6,468 nt of DNA, from positions 1 to 6,468 of the forward strand of contig JACDBE010000175.1 of the NCBI GenBank assembly GCA_013695075.1, given 5' to 3'. This document shows positions 1 to 6,160 of the stretch, piece by piece; the first letter of the stretch is position 1; every line of letters begins with the position of its first letter. Source of the DNA: Acidimicrobiia bacterium (GTDB taxonomy: Bacteria > Actinomycetota > Acidimicrobiia > Spongiisociales > UBA5794). Both the position numbers and the translations under genes were made by a program. The notes beneath the pieces are model-generated. The model ran no database searches and was not told where the DNA came from. It saw only the letters and a list, made by a program, of their open reading frames with translations.

Positions 1-790
1 CGCCGACAAACACCCCGCCGGCGAACAGATAGGTGGCCCGGCCGGTGGTGATGTACATCATCCCGATGAACAGCCCGAACAGCAGCAGCGACGCCCCCAG
101 GTCACGCTGGTATATCAACACCAGGAAAGCTGCGGCGCCGGCCAGTAGCACCGGGAACAGCTGGCGGGGGTCGGGCAGGAAGAGGGGGCCCAGCTTGCGG
201 TCGGTAGTGGCCATCACCAGGTAGCGGTCTGCCAGGTACGAGGCCAGGAACACGGTGAGCAGCACCTTGGCGATCTCGCCGGGTTGAAAGCTGAGGGTGC
301 GACCCCCCAACGGCAGCTCGATGCGCACCCACAGCCGGGAACCGAACACCTCGGCGCCGTGGATGGGCAGTCCGTCGGGGAGCAGGGGGAGCAGCAGCAG
401 GCCAACCGCGATGAGCAGGAATACATAGCGGTAGCGGCGCAGCATGGCGACGCCCTCGTTGCGCAGCAGGAACATCAAGAATGAGGCCACCCCGCCCGCC
501 ACCAGCAGCGACCAGCGCTGCAAAGCGGCCAGCTCGGGGTCGAGCCGGTACACCTGGACGAACCCGATCGCCGCCAGGAATGCCGCCAGCGGGAAGAGGT
601 ACGGGTTGGCGGAGGGTGCCCAGCGGCGCAACGCCAGGTGGATTCCGCCGAAGGCGAGCAGGAACACCAGGAAGGTGAGGGCCACTTGGGCGTCGAGCCC
701 GGCTCCGCCGGCGAAGTTCGCCAAGGCCACCCCCAGTGCCGCCAGCACCGACGCCGCTGCTAGCAGCGACAGCTCGGCGTTGCGGGTCAT
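1..790 (-). CDS. rodA: RodA/FtsW-type SEDS peptidoglycan glycosyltransferase, N-terminal part (runs off the left edge)
   Basis: SEDS-family proteins polymerise lipid II into glycan strands in the cytoplasmic membrane, together with a class B PBP. The 263 visible residues are strongly hydrophobic, with helices at roughly 8-25, 37-55, 64-81, 94-110, 121-137, 171-186, 211-227 and 232-249. Family landmarks are visible: GSRLWVRI (150-157), FQPGEIAK (168-175; compare QPSEIAK in E. coli RodA) and YQRDLGASLL (227-236). In Mycobacterium the gene at this place after pstP is rodA, which is why RodA is preferred to FtsW. The ATG overlaps the pstP stop as ATGA (787-790), indicating translational coupling. 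The catalytic Asp of SEDS proteins lies in the C-terminal half, outside the window, so activity cannot be judged here. The family call is secure; RodA versus FtsW rests mainly on context. Confidence 0.93.
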   Translation of the reverse strand, partial: MTRNAELSLLAAASVLAALGVALANFAGGAGLDAQVALTFLVFLLAFGGIHLALRRWAPSANPYLFPLAAFLAAIGFVQVYRLDPELAALQRWSLLVAGGVASFLMFLLRNEGVAMLRRYRYVFLLIAVGLLLLPLLPDGLPIHGAEVFGSRLWVRIELPLGGRTLSFQPGEIAKVLLTVFLASYLADRYLVMATTDRKLGPLFLPDPRQLFPVLLAGAAAFLVLIYQRDLGASLLLFGLFIGMMYITTGRATYLFAGGVFVG

Positions 791-1503
791 GGCCCGACGT
801 CCACCACCGCCACGGTGGTGTTGTCGTGACCCCCGGCGGCGTTGGCGGCGTCGATGAGCAACCACACCGCATCGGCGGGAGTCTCGGCGTGGCTGAGCAC
901 ATCGCCGATGGCGTTGTCGTCGATCATCGAGGTGAGACCGTCGCTGCACACCAGCACCCGGTCCCCCTCGACCAGGCGCTCCTCGATGGCCTGCACCACG
1001 ATGCCATCCATCCCCAGCGACTGGGTGATCAGATGGCGCCGGGGATGGATGCGGGCCTCGTCCTCGGAGAGGACCCCGGCGCGCACCATCTCCTCCACCA
1101 CCGTGTCGTCGGTGGTGAGCCGTCGTAGCTCCCCATCACGCACCAGATAGGCCCGAGAGTCACCGACATGGCCGATCTGGAGCAGCCCATCGGCGCCGAA
1201 TCGGGCCAGGGTCATCGTGGTCCCCATTCCGGCATAGGCCGGTTCGGCCTCTGCAGCTTCCAGCACCGCCCGGTTGGCCCGGTCGAGCAGCTGGCGCACG
1301 TCACCGTCGTCGGCTTCGGTACCGGTGGAGGCGTCGATGGCGAGGCGGCTGGCCACCTCGCCGGCGGCGGCGCCACCCATGCCATCGGCGACGGCGATGA
1401 CCACCGGCCCGTCGGCGGCGTCGTCGGACTCGGGGAAGAAGGCGTCCTCGTTGGCGTCGCGCACCATGCCGACGTGGCTGTCGATGACCCAGGAATACCT
1501 CAT
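787..1503 (-). CDS. pstP: PP2C-family Ser/Thr protein phosphatase, PstP-like, catalytic domain only
   Basis: Metal-dependent phosphatase that removes phosphate from Ser/Thr residues; in Actinobacteria the gene here counteracts PknA/PknB. The 238 residues carry the full PP2C motif set: RDANEDAF (15-22), the metal-binding ADGMGG (39-44), GMGTTMT, GHVGDSRAYL, ITQSLG, CSDGL with its Asp near residue 188, and GGHDNTT with Asp227. The protein ends ten residues after that last motif. It therefore has no transmembrane helix or extracytoplasmic domain, whereas mycobacterial PstP is about 510 residues and membrane-anchored; it should be cytosolic. The start at MRYSW is chosen because it overlaps the fhaB stop (ATGA, 1500-1503) and has GAGG four bases upstream. 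An in-frame extension to 1851 would overlap nearly all of fhaB and is rejected. The stop overlaps the rodA start. Confidence 0.95.
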   Translation of the reverse strand: MRYSWVIDSHVGMVRDANEDAFFPESDDAADGPVVIAVADGMGGAAAGEVASRLAIDASTGTEADDGDVRQLLDRANRAVLEAAEAEPAYAGMGTTMTLARFGADGLLQIGHVGDSRAYLVRDGELRRLTTDDTVVEEMVRAGVLSEDEARIHPRRHLITQSLGMDGIVVQAIEERLVEGDRVLVCSDGLTSMIDDNAIGDVLSHAETPADAVWLLIDAANAAGGHDNTTVAVVDVGP

Positions 1504-1913
1504 CTCACCTCGAGGATCGTGTTGCCGATCTGGATGGAGTCGCCCTTGCCCAAGCGGGTGGGCACGGTAACCCTTCTCCCGTTGAGGTAGGTGCCGTTGG
1601 TGCTCCCCAGATCGGACAGGACGGCGGTGTCGCTCTGTACGGCGATGCGGAAGTGGAACTCGGAGGCGTACGGATCGTCGATGACAACGTCGGAGTCGCC
1701 GCTGCGCCCGATGGTGACCCCGGCACCGAGCGGGAAGCGCAGCCCGCTCAGGTTGGCGGAGCGCACCGCCACCAGCTCGGTCAGGTTGCGCGACGGCCGC
1801 GACGACGGTGCCGGTCCGATGTGGGCGCCGATGGACCGTCCGATCTGCCACAGGAACAGGTAGACGAAGGCCAGGAAGATCAGCTTGAGGATGTTCAGGA
1901 CCAGGGCGGGCAC
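1500..1913 (-). CDS. fhaB: FhaB-like membrane-anchored FHA-domain protein
   Basis: FHA domains bind phosphothreonine peptides; in Mycobacterium FhaB (FipA) links Ser/Thr kinase signalling to division proteins. The 137-residue product has one N-terminal hydrophobic helix (about 4-22), a short polar linker, and a C-terminal FHA domain (about 46-137). This matches the architecture of mycobacterial FhaB, which is about 155 residues. FHA landmarks are IGRS (68-71), S84 and H87, and DLGSTNGTYLNG (101-112). The residue after the binding Ser is Glu (ASEFHFRI, 83-90), where FHA domains usually have Arg or Lys. The start is GTG at 1913, four bases after the fhaA stop. An alternative reading frame across the same region has no FHA motifs. 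The downstream ATGA overlap with pstP indicates one operon. Confidence 0.93.
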   Translation of the reverse strand: MPALVLNILKLIFLAFVYLFLWQIGRSIGAHIGPAPSSRPSRNLTELVAVRSANLSGLRFPLGAGVTIGRSGDSDVVIDDPYASEFHFRIAVQSDTAVLSDLGSTNGTYLNGRRVTVPTRLGKGDSIQIGNTILEVR

Positions 1914-1917
1914 GGCG

Positions 1918-2580
1918 TCAGCTCATCCGCAACGAGTAGGCCGCACTGCCGAACACCAGGTGGTCACCGGCACCGACCCGATGCGGTTGCCGTCCCACCT
2001 TGGACCCGTTGGCCGTGGTGCCGTTGGCCGAACCGGCATCGGCCACCCAGATCCCACCGGCGCGGCGGACGATCCTGGCGTGCCGTCGCGACGTCTCCGG
2101 ATCGTTGATCACCACGTCGCAATCAGGCCCGCGTCCCACCAGCAGGCGGTTGTCGCCCAGCTCGTGGAACCCGCCGCCGCGTAGCGCGATGAGGTATCCC
2201 CACGGGGTGATGGGGCCCGGCTGGGATCCGGACTCGCACTGCGGCGCCCCAGGGGTCACCCGGTTGTCGGTGATCACGGTCACCGTCGGCGGCCCTCCGG
2301 TGCGCCAGCCACGTTCGGCGGCGGTCTGTGCCAGGGCATTGGTGAGCTCGGCCTCCAGGGCGTCGATGTCGATGGCGGCGGCCAGGTCGTCGGGGTGGAG
2401 GCGCAGCGTGAAGTCGTTGGGGATCTCCAGACCCAATTCCCCCTCGAACACCACCAGGTCGGCCTGCCGCACCACCCGCCCCGCCAGATCCACCGGGTGG
2501 ATGCCGCCGCGGAAGATGGCTGCGGACAGCCCGTCGACCAACTGTTCCAGCCGATGCTCCAACATGCGTGCAAGTCCCAC
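1918..2580 (-). CDS. fhaA: FhaA-like protein: DUF3662 domain plus C-terminal FHA domain
   Basis: FhaA proteins are cytosolic phosphothreonine readers; in Mycobacterium FhaA binds phosphorylated MviN and restrains peptidoglycan synthesis at the poles. Residues 1-105 form the DUF3662 domain (LEHRLEQLVDG, FRGGIHPVDLAGR, NDFTLRLHPDD, AAERGWRTGG). A linker of about 40 residues follows, then the FHA domain (about 126-220) with VGRGPDCDVVIND, SRRHARI (S164, H167) and GSANGT (N186). At 220 residues it is far shorter than mycobacterial FhaA (about 527) because the long low-complexity linker is missing. The GTG at 2580 is preferred: it lies seven bases after a TACAAT -10 box, fitting a leaderless mRNA, and it completes the first helix. 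The alternative is ATG at 2565 (215 residues). The in-frame extension upstream to 3201 crosses a tRNA gene on the other strand and is rejected. First gene of the minus-strand operon. Confidence 0.92.
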   Translation of the reverse strand: MGLARMLEHRLEQLVDGLSAAIFRGGIHPVDLAGRVVRQADLVVFEGELGLEIPNDFTLRLHPDDLAAAIDIDALEAELTNALAQTAAERGWRTGGPPTVTVITDNRVTPGAPQCESGSQPGPITPWGYLIALRGGGFHELGDNRLLVGRGPDCDVVINDPETSRRHARIVRRAGGIWVADAGSANGTTANGSKVGRQPHRVGAGDHLVFGSAAYSLRMS

Positions 2581-2587
2581 GACCGGG

Positions 2588-2593
2588 ATTGTA
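2588..2593 (-). promoter_or_regulatory. -10 element of the fhaA operon, probably giving a leaderless mRNA
   Basis: On the minus strand TACAAT (five of six to TATAAT) ends seven bases before the GTG at 2580. Transcription would start at or one base before that GTG. Leaderless mRNAs of this form are common in Actinobacteria. No Shine-Dalgarno lies upstream of the GTG, which fits. No recognisable -35 hexamer was found at 16-18 bp spacing. Confidence 0.5.
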
Positions 2594-2640
2594 CGGGGGT
2601 GCCGGTGGTGGGCTCCCCAGGGTGGCCGCGATAGCAGCCG

Positions 2641-2649
2641 TGGTACCAT
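2641..2649 (+). promoter_or_regulatory. Extended -10 element of the tRNA-Leu promoter
   Basis: TGG-TACCAT gives a TGn extension followed by a TANNNT -10 hexamer, placing the start near 2656, eight bases before the mature tRNA 5' end. No good -35 hexamer is visible, which is tolerable for an extended -10 promoter. It faces away from the fhaA promoter within an 83-bp intergenic region. Confidence 0.42.
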
Positions 2650-2663
2650 CGGCCGCCGTTCCG

Positions 2664-2747
<84 letters not shown>

Positions 2748-2758
2748 CAAGAAGCGAC

Positions 2759-3745
2759 ATGACCACTTCTTCATTGGCGCGGGCTCGCCGCCAGCGCCGC
2801 CGTCGGCGCCTCGCCATCGTGCTCAGCCTGGTGGTGGTGCTCGGTGCCATAGCTCTCGGGGTGCGGTACCGCACCGAGCGGCGGCAGACCGTGGAGTACC
2901 TGACCCTGGCCGATGAGGTGTCCCGCGCCGAGGCGTCGATCGCCGAGTCGCTGCGGGGGATGTTCTCCGGTCTTGGCGGCCTCGATCGCTCCCACATCCT
3001 CGACCTGGTGGAACGGATGCGCGCCGACTCGGCGGCGCTCCAGAGGCGGGTCGCCCGTGCCGAGGTCACCCCGGCCGCCGCCGCCCTGCACGGGTTCCTT
3101 GGGGTGGCCACCACCTCGTGGCGGGACGGGCTGGCCGCTCTGGACGACACCGTGGTAGAGGCCATGGACGCCGCCGACGACATCGACACTACCGAGCTCA
3201 TCCGCGACGCCGCCGTCGACCTCGCCGTCGGCGACGCCGCCTATGCCCGGTTCCTCGCCACCGTACCCACCCTGCAAGGCGACTTCGACCCGCCGTCCTA
3301 CCCCGAGGTGGCGTTCGTGTCCGGGGTCGACACCGACATCCAGCTGCTCATCGACCGCTTGGTGATCGCCCCCGACCTGGAGGAGCGACGCGACGTGGCG
3401 GTCACCGTCAACACCAACCCCGAGCCCACCGGGTCGGTGGGCAGCGCCCTGGTGATGCCCTTCTCGGACCTGCTCGACATCACCGCCGTGGTCAGCAACG
3501 TGGGCAACGTTGACGCCGATGAGGTGGTGGTCGAGGTCAGTCTGAGCGGCGAGGCGGTGGAGCCCTTCACCGAACAACGTATCATCCCGTCGCTGACACC
3601 CGGGGGGGCGGAAACCGTCGAGGTGCTCAGCATTCCGCTGCAACCAGAAACCCTGTACACCTTGACGATCTCAGCTTCGATCCCCAACGACGACGCCACG
3701 GACGACAACGTCTGGGAGGTCGTCTTTGCCACCAACCCCGCATGA
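2759..3745 (+). CDS. Single-pass membrane protein with C-terminal CARDB-like domain, function unknown
   Basis: I do not recognise a named family for the full length. The 328-residue product starts with a very basic segment (about eight Arg in residues 8-17), followed by one hydrophobic helix (18-35). The orientation should therefore be N-terminus inside, with the bulk outside the cell. Residues 40-205 are predicted mainly helical and Ala/Asp-rich, with hints of a helical bundle (LADEVSRAEASIAESL, LDLVERMRADSAALQRRV). Residues about 215-328 look like a CARDB-type beta-sandwich (ITAVVSNVGNVDADEVVVEV, SLTPGGAETVEV, NDDATDDNVWEV), a fold often found in surface or adhesion proteins. ATG at 2759 is only 11 bases after the tRNA-Leu 3' end, with a weak GAAG as ribosome site. 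The stop overlaps the next start as ATGA. Reality as a gene is likely; role unknown. Confidence 0.87.
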   Translation: MTTSSLARARRQRRRRRLAIVLSLVVVLGAIALGVRYRTERRQTVEYLTLADEVSRAEASIAESLRGMFSGLGGLDRSHILDLVERMRADSAALQRRVARAEVTPAAAALHGFLGVATTSWRDGLAALDDTVVEAMDAADDIDTTELIRDAAVDLAVGDAAYARFLATVPTLQGDFDPPSYPEVAFVSGVDTDIQLLIDRLVIAPDLEERRDVAVTVNTNPEPTGSVGSALVMPFSDLLDITAVVSNVGNVDADEVVVEVSLSGEAVEPFTEQRIIPSLTPGGAETVEVLSIPLQPETLYTLTISASIPNDDATDDNVWEVVFATNPA

Positions 3746-4188
3746 CCGAAGCAGCCATCGCCCTGGCCATCCTCGCCATCGCCGCCACGGTGGTGCTCGC
3801 TGTGCAGTTGAGGTCACTCACCCGGCGCATGGCGGCGGTGCCCAAGGACGGCGACGTGGTGGCGCTGCTCGGCGAGATTGACACCGATCTGGCCGCGGTG
3901 GAGCAGGCGCTGGCCGGAATCTCCCCCAGGGTGGCATTGGTGGAGAACCAGATTCCCCTGGCGCTGTCGCATGTCGGCGTGGTCACCTACGACGCCTTCG
4001 GCAACATCGCCGGGCAGATGTCGCGGTCGATCGCCGTCGTCGACCAGCACGGTGACGGGGTGGTCATCTCGGTGCTGGTGGGGCGCAACGAGACCCTGTT
4101 CTTCGCAAAGCAGGTGGTATCCAGTCGGGGCGCCGAGGAGCTGTCCCCCGAGGAGCAGCAGGCCGTCGAGAAGGCCCTGGCGCGATGA
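3742..4188 (+). CDS. DUF4446 family membrane protein
   Basis: Small protein of 148 residues with one N-terminal transmembrane helix (about 4-22), a short coiled-coil-like segment (about 43-70, LLGEIDTDLAAVEQAL), and a compact C-terminal domain. The C-terminal domain carries the DUF4446 signature: HVGVVTYDAFGNIAGQMS (77-94), SIAVVDQHGDGVVIS (96-110), VGRNET (113-118) and FAKQV. It ends with an Asp/Glu-rich helix beginning LSPEEQQAVEKAL. DUF4446 has no established biochemical role. Its ATG overlaps the upstream stop (3742-3745) and no Shine-Dalgarno is seen, so translation probably depends on the upstream gene. The two proteins, both N-terminally anchored, may act together, though that is inference. 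It is followed 31 bases later by serS. Confidence 0.9.
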   Translation: MTEAAIALAILAIAATVVLAVQLRSLTRRMAAVPKDGDVVALLGEIDTDLAAVEQALAGISPRVALVENQIPLALSHVGVVTYDAFGNIAGQMSRSIAVVDQHGDGVVISVLVGRNETLFFAKQVVSSRGAEELSPEEQQAVEKALAR

Positions 4189-4219
4189 TCCCGATGGTTG
4201 CGGTGGGACGGGCGGGGCT

Positions 4220-5473
4220 GTGATCGACGTCGCCGTGCTGCGCACCGAACCCGACCTGCTGGCGGAGTCTCTGCGGCGGCGAGGAGTCGCCGTCGACCTG
4301 GATGCCCTGGCCAAGCTCGACCGTGACCGCCGCCACCACCGCGTCGAGGCCGAGGAACTGCGCGCCCAGCAGAAGGAGCTGGGCAAGACGATCGCCCGCT
4401 CCAGCGGCGAGGAACGCGAGGCCGCCCTGGCCCGAGCCGGAGAGCTGTCCGCCTCCTACCAGGCCTCGCTGGCGCAGGCGGACGCCCTTGACGCCGCCTT
4501 CGACGAGCAGTGGCTGCGACTCCCCAACCTGGTCGACCCCAGCGCCGCCGACGGCATCACCGAGGACGACGCCGTCGAGATCCGCACCTGGGGTGAGCCC
4601 CCGTCGGGTGACGGGTACCGGGACCACGTCGAGTTGGGTGAGGCGCTGGGTGTCATCGACATCGAGCGGGCCGCCAAGGTGTCGGGGAGCCGCTTCGGGT
4701 ATCTGCTGGGCCCGCTGGTGATCTTGGAGCTGGCTCTGGTGCGGTGGGCGCTCGATCGGCTGGCACCGCACGGGTTTGTCCCGGTGGTGCCACCGGTGCT
4801 GGTGCGTGAGCACGCCCTGGTTGGCACCGGGATCTTTCCCGCAGACCGCGACGGGGTGTACGCCACCGCTGCGGACGACCTGTACCTGGTGGGCACCTCG
4901 GAGGTGTCGCTGGCGGCGATGCACGGCGACGAGATCCTCGACGGCGATGCCCTGCCATTGCGCTACGCCGGGTTCTCCACCTGCTTCCGCCGCGAGTCGG
5001 GCACCTACGGCAAGGACACCAGAGGTATCTTCCGGGTCCACCAGTTCGACAAGGTGGAGATGTTCAGCTTCTGCCATCCCGATCGTTCCGGCGACGAGCA
5101 CGAGTTCCTGCTGGCCCGCCAGGAGGAGCTGGTCCAGGAGCTGGGGATCCCCTACCGGGTGGTGAACATCGCCGCCGGTGATCTCGGCGCTCCGGCCACC
5201 AAGAAGTACGACATCGAGGCCTGGTTCCCCGGTCAGGGCCGCTACCGGGAGATCACCTCGACCTCGAACACCACCGACTTCCAGGCGCGGCGGCTCAAGA
5301 TCCGGTTCCGCACCGACTCCGCCAACCGGCTGGTGCACACCCTCAACGGCACCGCGGTGGCGGTGGCCAGGTGGCTCATCGCCATCGTGGAGAACCATCA
5401 GCAACCGGACGGCACCATCGCCGTGCCCGAGGTGTTGCAGCCGTACGCCGGCTTCGCCCGGATCGGCGGCTGA
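4220..5473 (+). CDS. serS: Seryl-tRNA synthetase
   Basis: Charges tRNA-Ser with serine (and tRNA-Sec where present) in the cytosol, via seryl-adenylate. The 417 residues match the usual bacterial length. The N-terminal antiparallel coiled coil spans about 28-97 and contacts the tRNA-Ser variable arm. The class II catalytic core follows: motif 1 region around VPPVLVREHALVGTGIFP (190-207), serine pocket GTSEVSLA (225-232), motif 2 FSTCFRRESGTYGKDTRGIF (252-271) then HQFDKVEMF, EITSTSN (344-350), and motif 3 LNGTAVAVARWLIAIVEN (375-392). All expected core residues appear intact. The start is GTG at 4220, preceded by a G-rich ribosome site (GGGACGGGCGGGG). A frame extension upstream to 3878 would run through the DUF4446 gene and is rejected. 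Confidence 0.98.
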   Translation: MIDVAVLRTEPDLLAESLRRRGVAVDLDALAKLDRDRRHHRVEAEELRAQQKELGKTIARSSGEEREAALARAGELSASYQASLAQADALDAAFDEQWLRLPNLVDPSAADGITEDDAVEIRTWGEPPSGDGYRDHVELGEALGVIDIERAAKVSGSRFGYLLGPLVILELALVRWALDRLAPHGFVPVVPPVLVREHALVGTGIFPADRDGVYATAADDLYLVGTSEVSLAAMHGDEILDGDALPLRYAGFSTCFRRESGTYGKDTRGIFRVHQFDKVEMFSFCHPDRSGDEHEFLLARQEELVQELGIPYRVVNIAAGDLGAPATKKYDIEAWFPGQGRYREITSTSNTTDFQARRLKIRFRTDSANRLVHTLNGTAVAVARWLIAIVENHQQPDGTIAVPEVLQPYAGFARIGG

Positions 5474-5476
5474 GCA

Positions 5477-6103
5477 GTGCCCAACGGATCGGTCTTCACT
5501 GGCATCGCCGACCGGTACGACCGCATCAACCGGATGCTGTCGCTGGGTCGGGACGGGGCGTGGCGGCGGTCGGTGCTGGTCAAGCTGCCACCGGGGCGCA
5601 TTCTCGACCTGGGGGCGGGTACCGGTGCCGCCAACGACGATCTGGGGCTGCAGGACGTGGTCGCCCTCGATCCCTCCCCGGAGATGCTCCATCGGAACCC
5701 GACCCAGCGGCGGGTGGTGGGGGTGGGGGAGCAGCTGCCATTCATCGACGGCGCCTTCGACGCCGTGTTCTCGGCCTACGTGTTCCGCAACCTGGATTCG
5801 GTCCCGGGAACACTGGCGGAGATCGCCCGGGTGCTGTGCCCCGGCGGGGTGGCCGGGGTGGTCGACCTGGGCAGGCCGCGTCGACGCACGGCAGCCGCCA
5901 TCCACCGCGCCGGCAGCGGGATCGTGCTGGGGACGGTTGGCGTGTTGGCGGGCAGCGCCCAGGAGTACCGCTACCTCGGCAAGAGCCTGGACAAGCTGCC
6001 CCAACCCGAGGAGATGTTCGCCGGCGGTCCTCTGCACCTGGATGAGGTGTGGCGGATGGGGCCGCTCGGCTTCGTCTACGGGGCCCTGCTCACCAGACGG
6101 TGA
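5477..6103 (+). CDS. UbiE/COQ5 (MenG-like) SAM-dependent methyltransferase
   Basis: Family members methylate demethylmenaquinone or the ubiquinone precursor using S-adenosylmethionine; in an actinobacterium menaquinone would be the expected substrate. Diagnostic segments are visible: VFTGIADRYDRINRMLSLG (6-24), the family's N-terminal signature; SAM motif I ILDLGAGTG (42-50); acidic VALDPSPEML (62-71); FRNLDSVPGTLAEIARVLCPGG (103-124, the classic FRN...L.PGG motif); and EYRYLGKSL (163-171). At 208 residues it is about 20-40 shorter than usual. The gap between motif I and the motif II acidic residue is compressed (GTGAANDDLGLQDVVALD). The last segment (GGPLHLDEVWRMGPLGFVYG) replaces the usual GF.....L.GG.VALH end. 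It may be MenG or a divergent paralogue. GTG start at 5477 lies three bases after the serS stop, so it is co-transcribed. Confidence 0.88.
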   Translation: MPNGSVFTGIADRYDRINRMLSLGRDGAWRRSVLVKLPPGRILDLGAGTGAANDDLGLQDVVALDPSPEMLHRNPTQRRVVGVGEQLPFIDGAFDAVFSAYVFRNLDSVPGTLAEIARVLCPGGVAGVVDLGRPRRRTAAAIHRAGSGIVLGTVGVLAGSAQEYRYLGKSLDKLPQPEEMFAGGPLHLDEVWRMGPLGFVYGALLTRR

Positions 6104-6112
6104 CGGCTCCGC

Positions 6113-6135
6113 GCGGGGATACCGTGCGTCCCCGC
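6113..6135 (+). terminator. Candidate terminator hairpin at the end of the serS-methyltransferase operon
   Basis: A perfect 7-bp stem GCGGGGA/TCCCCGC (6113-6119 with 6129-6135) with a 9-base loop begins nine bases after the methyltransferase stop. There is no T tract, as is usual for hairpin terminators in GC-rich Actinobacteria. Because the stem is symmetrical and lies between convergent transcripts, it could also stop transcription arriving from the SRP RNA on the other strand. Confidence 0.45.
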
Positions 6136-6160
6136 CCTCGAATGGTGGCTACCCGGCGCC

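Noticed and set aside
102..902. 266-codon minus-strand frame overlapping rodA and the pstP end
   Set aside because: Pro/Arg/Gly-rich out-of-frame translation; the rodA frame open to the window edge has the SEDS motifs.
2771..3643. 290-codon open frame on the minus strand opposite the CARDB-like gene
   Set aside because: Low-complexity Gly/His/Val-rich product with no domain. The plus-strand frame has a membrane helix, a plausible beta domain and ATGA coupling, so it is the real gene.
4064..6037. 657-codon open frame on the minus strand, antisense to serS and the methyltransferase
   Set aside because: It lies opposite two genes with complete family motifs, its translation is rich in His/Gly/Arg/Gln without any recognisable domain, and long antisense frames are expected in high-GC coding DNA.
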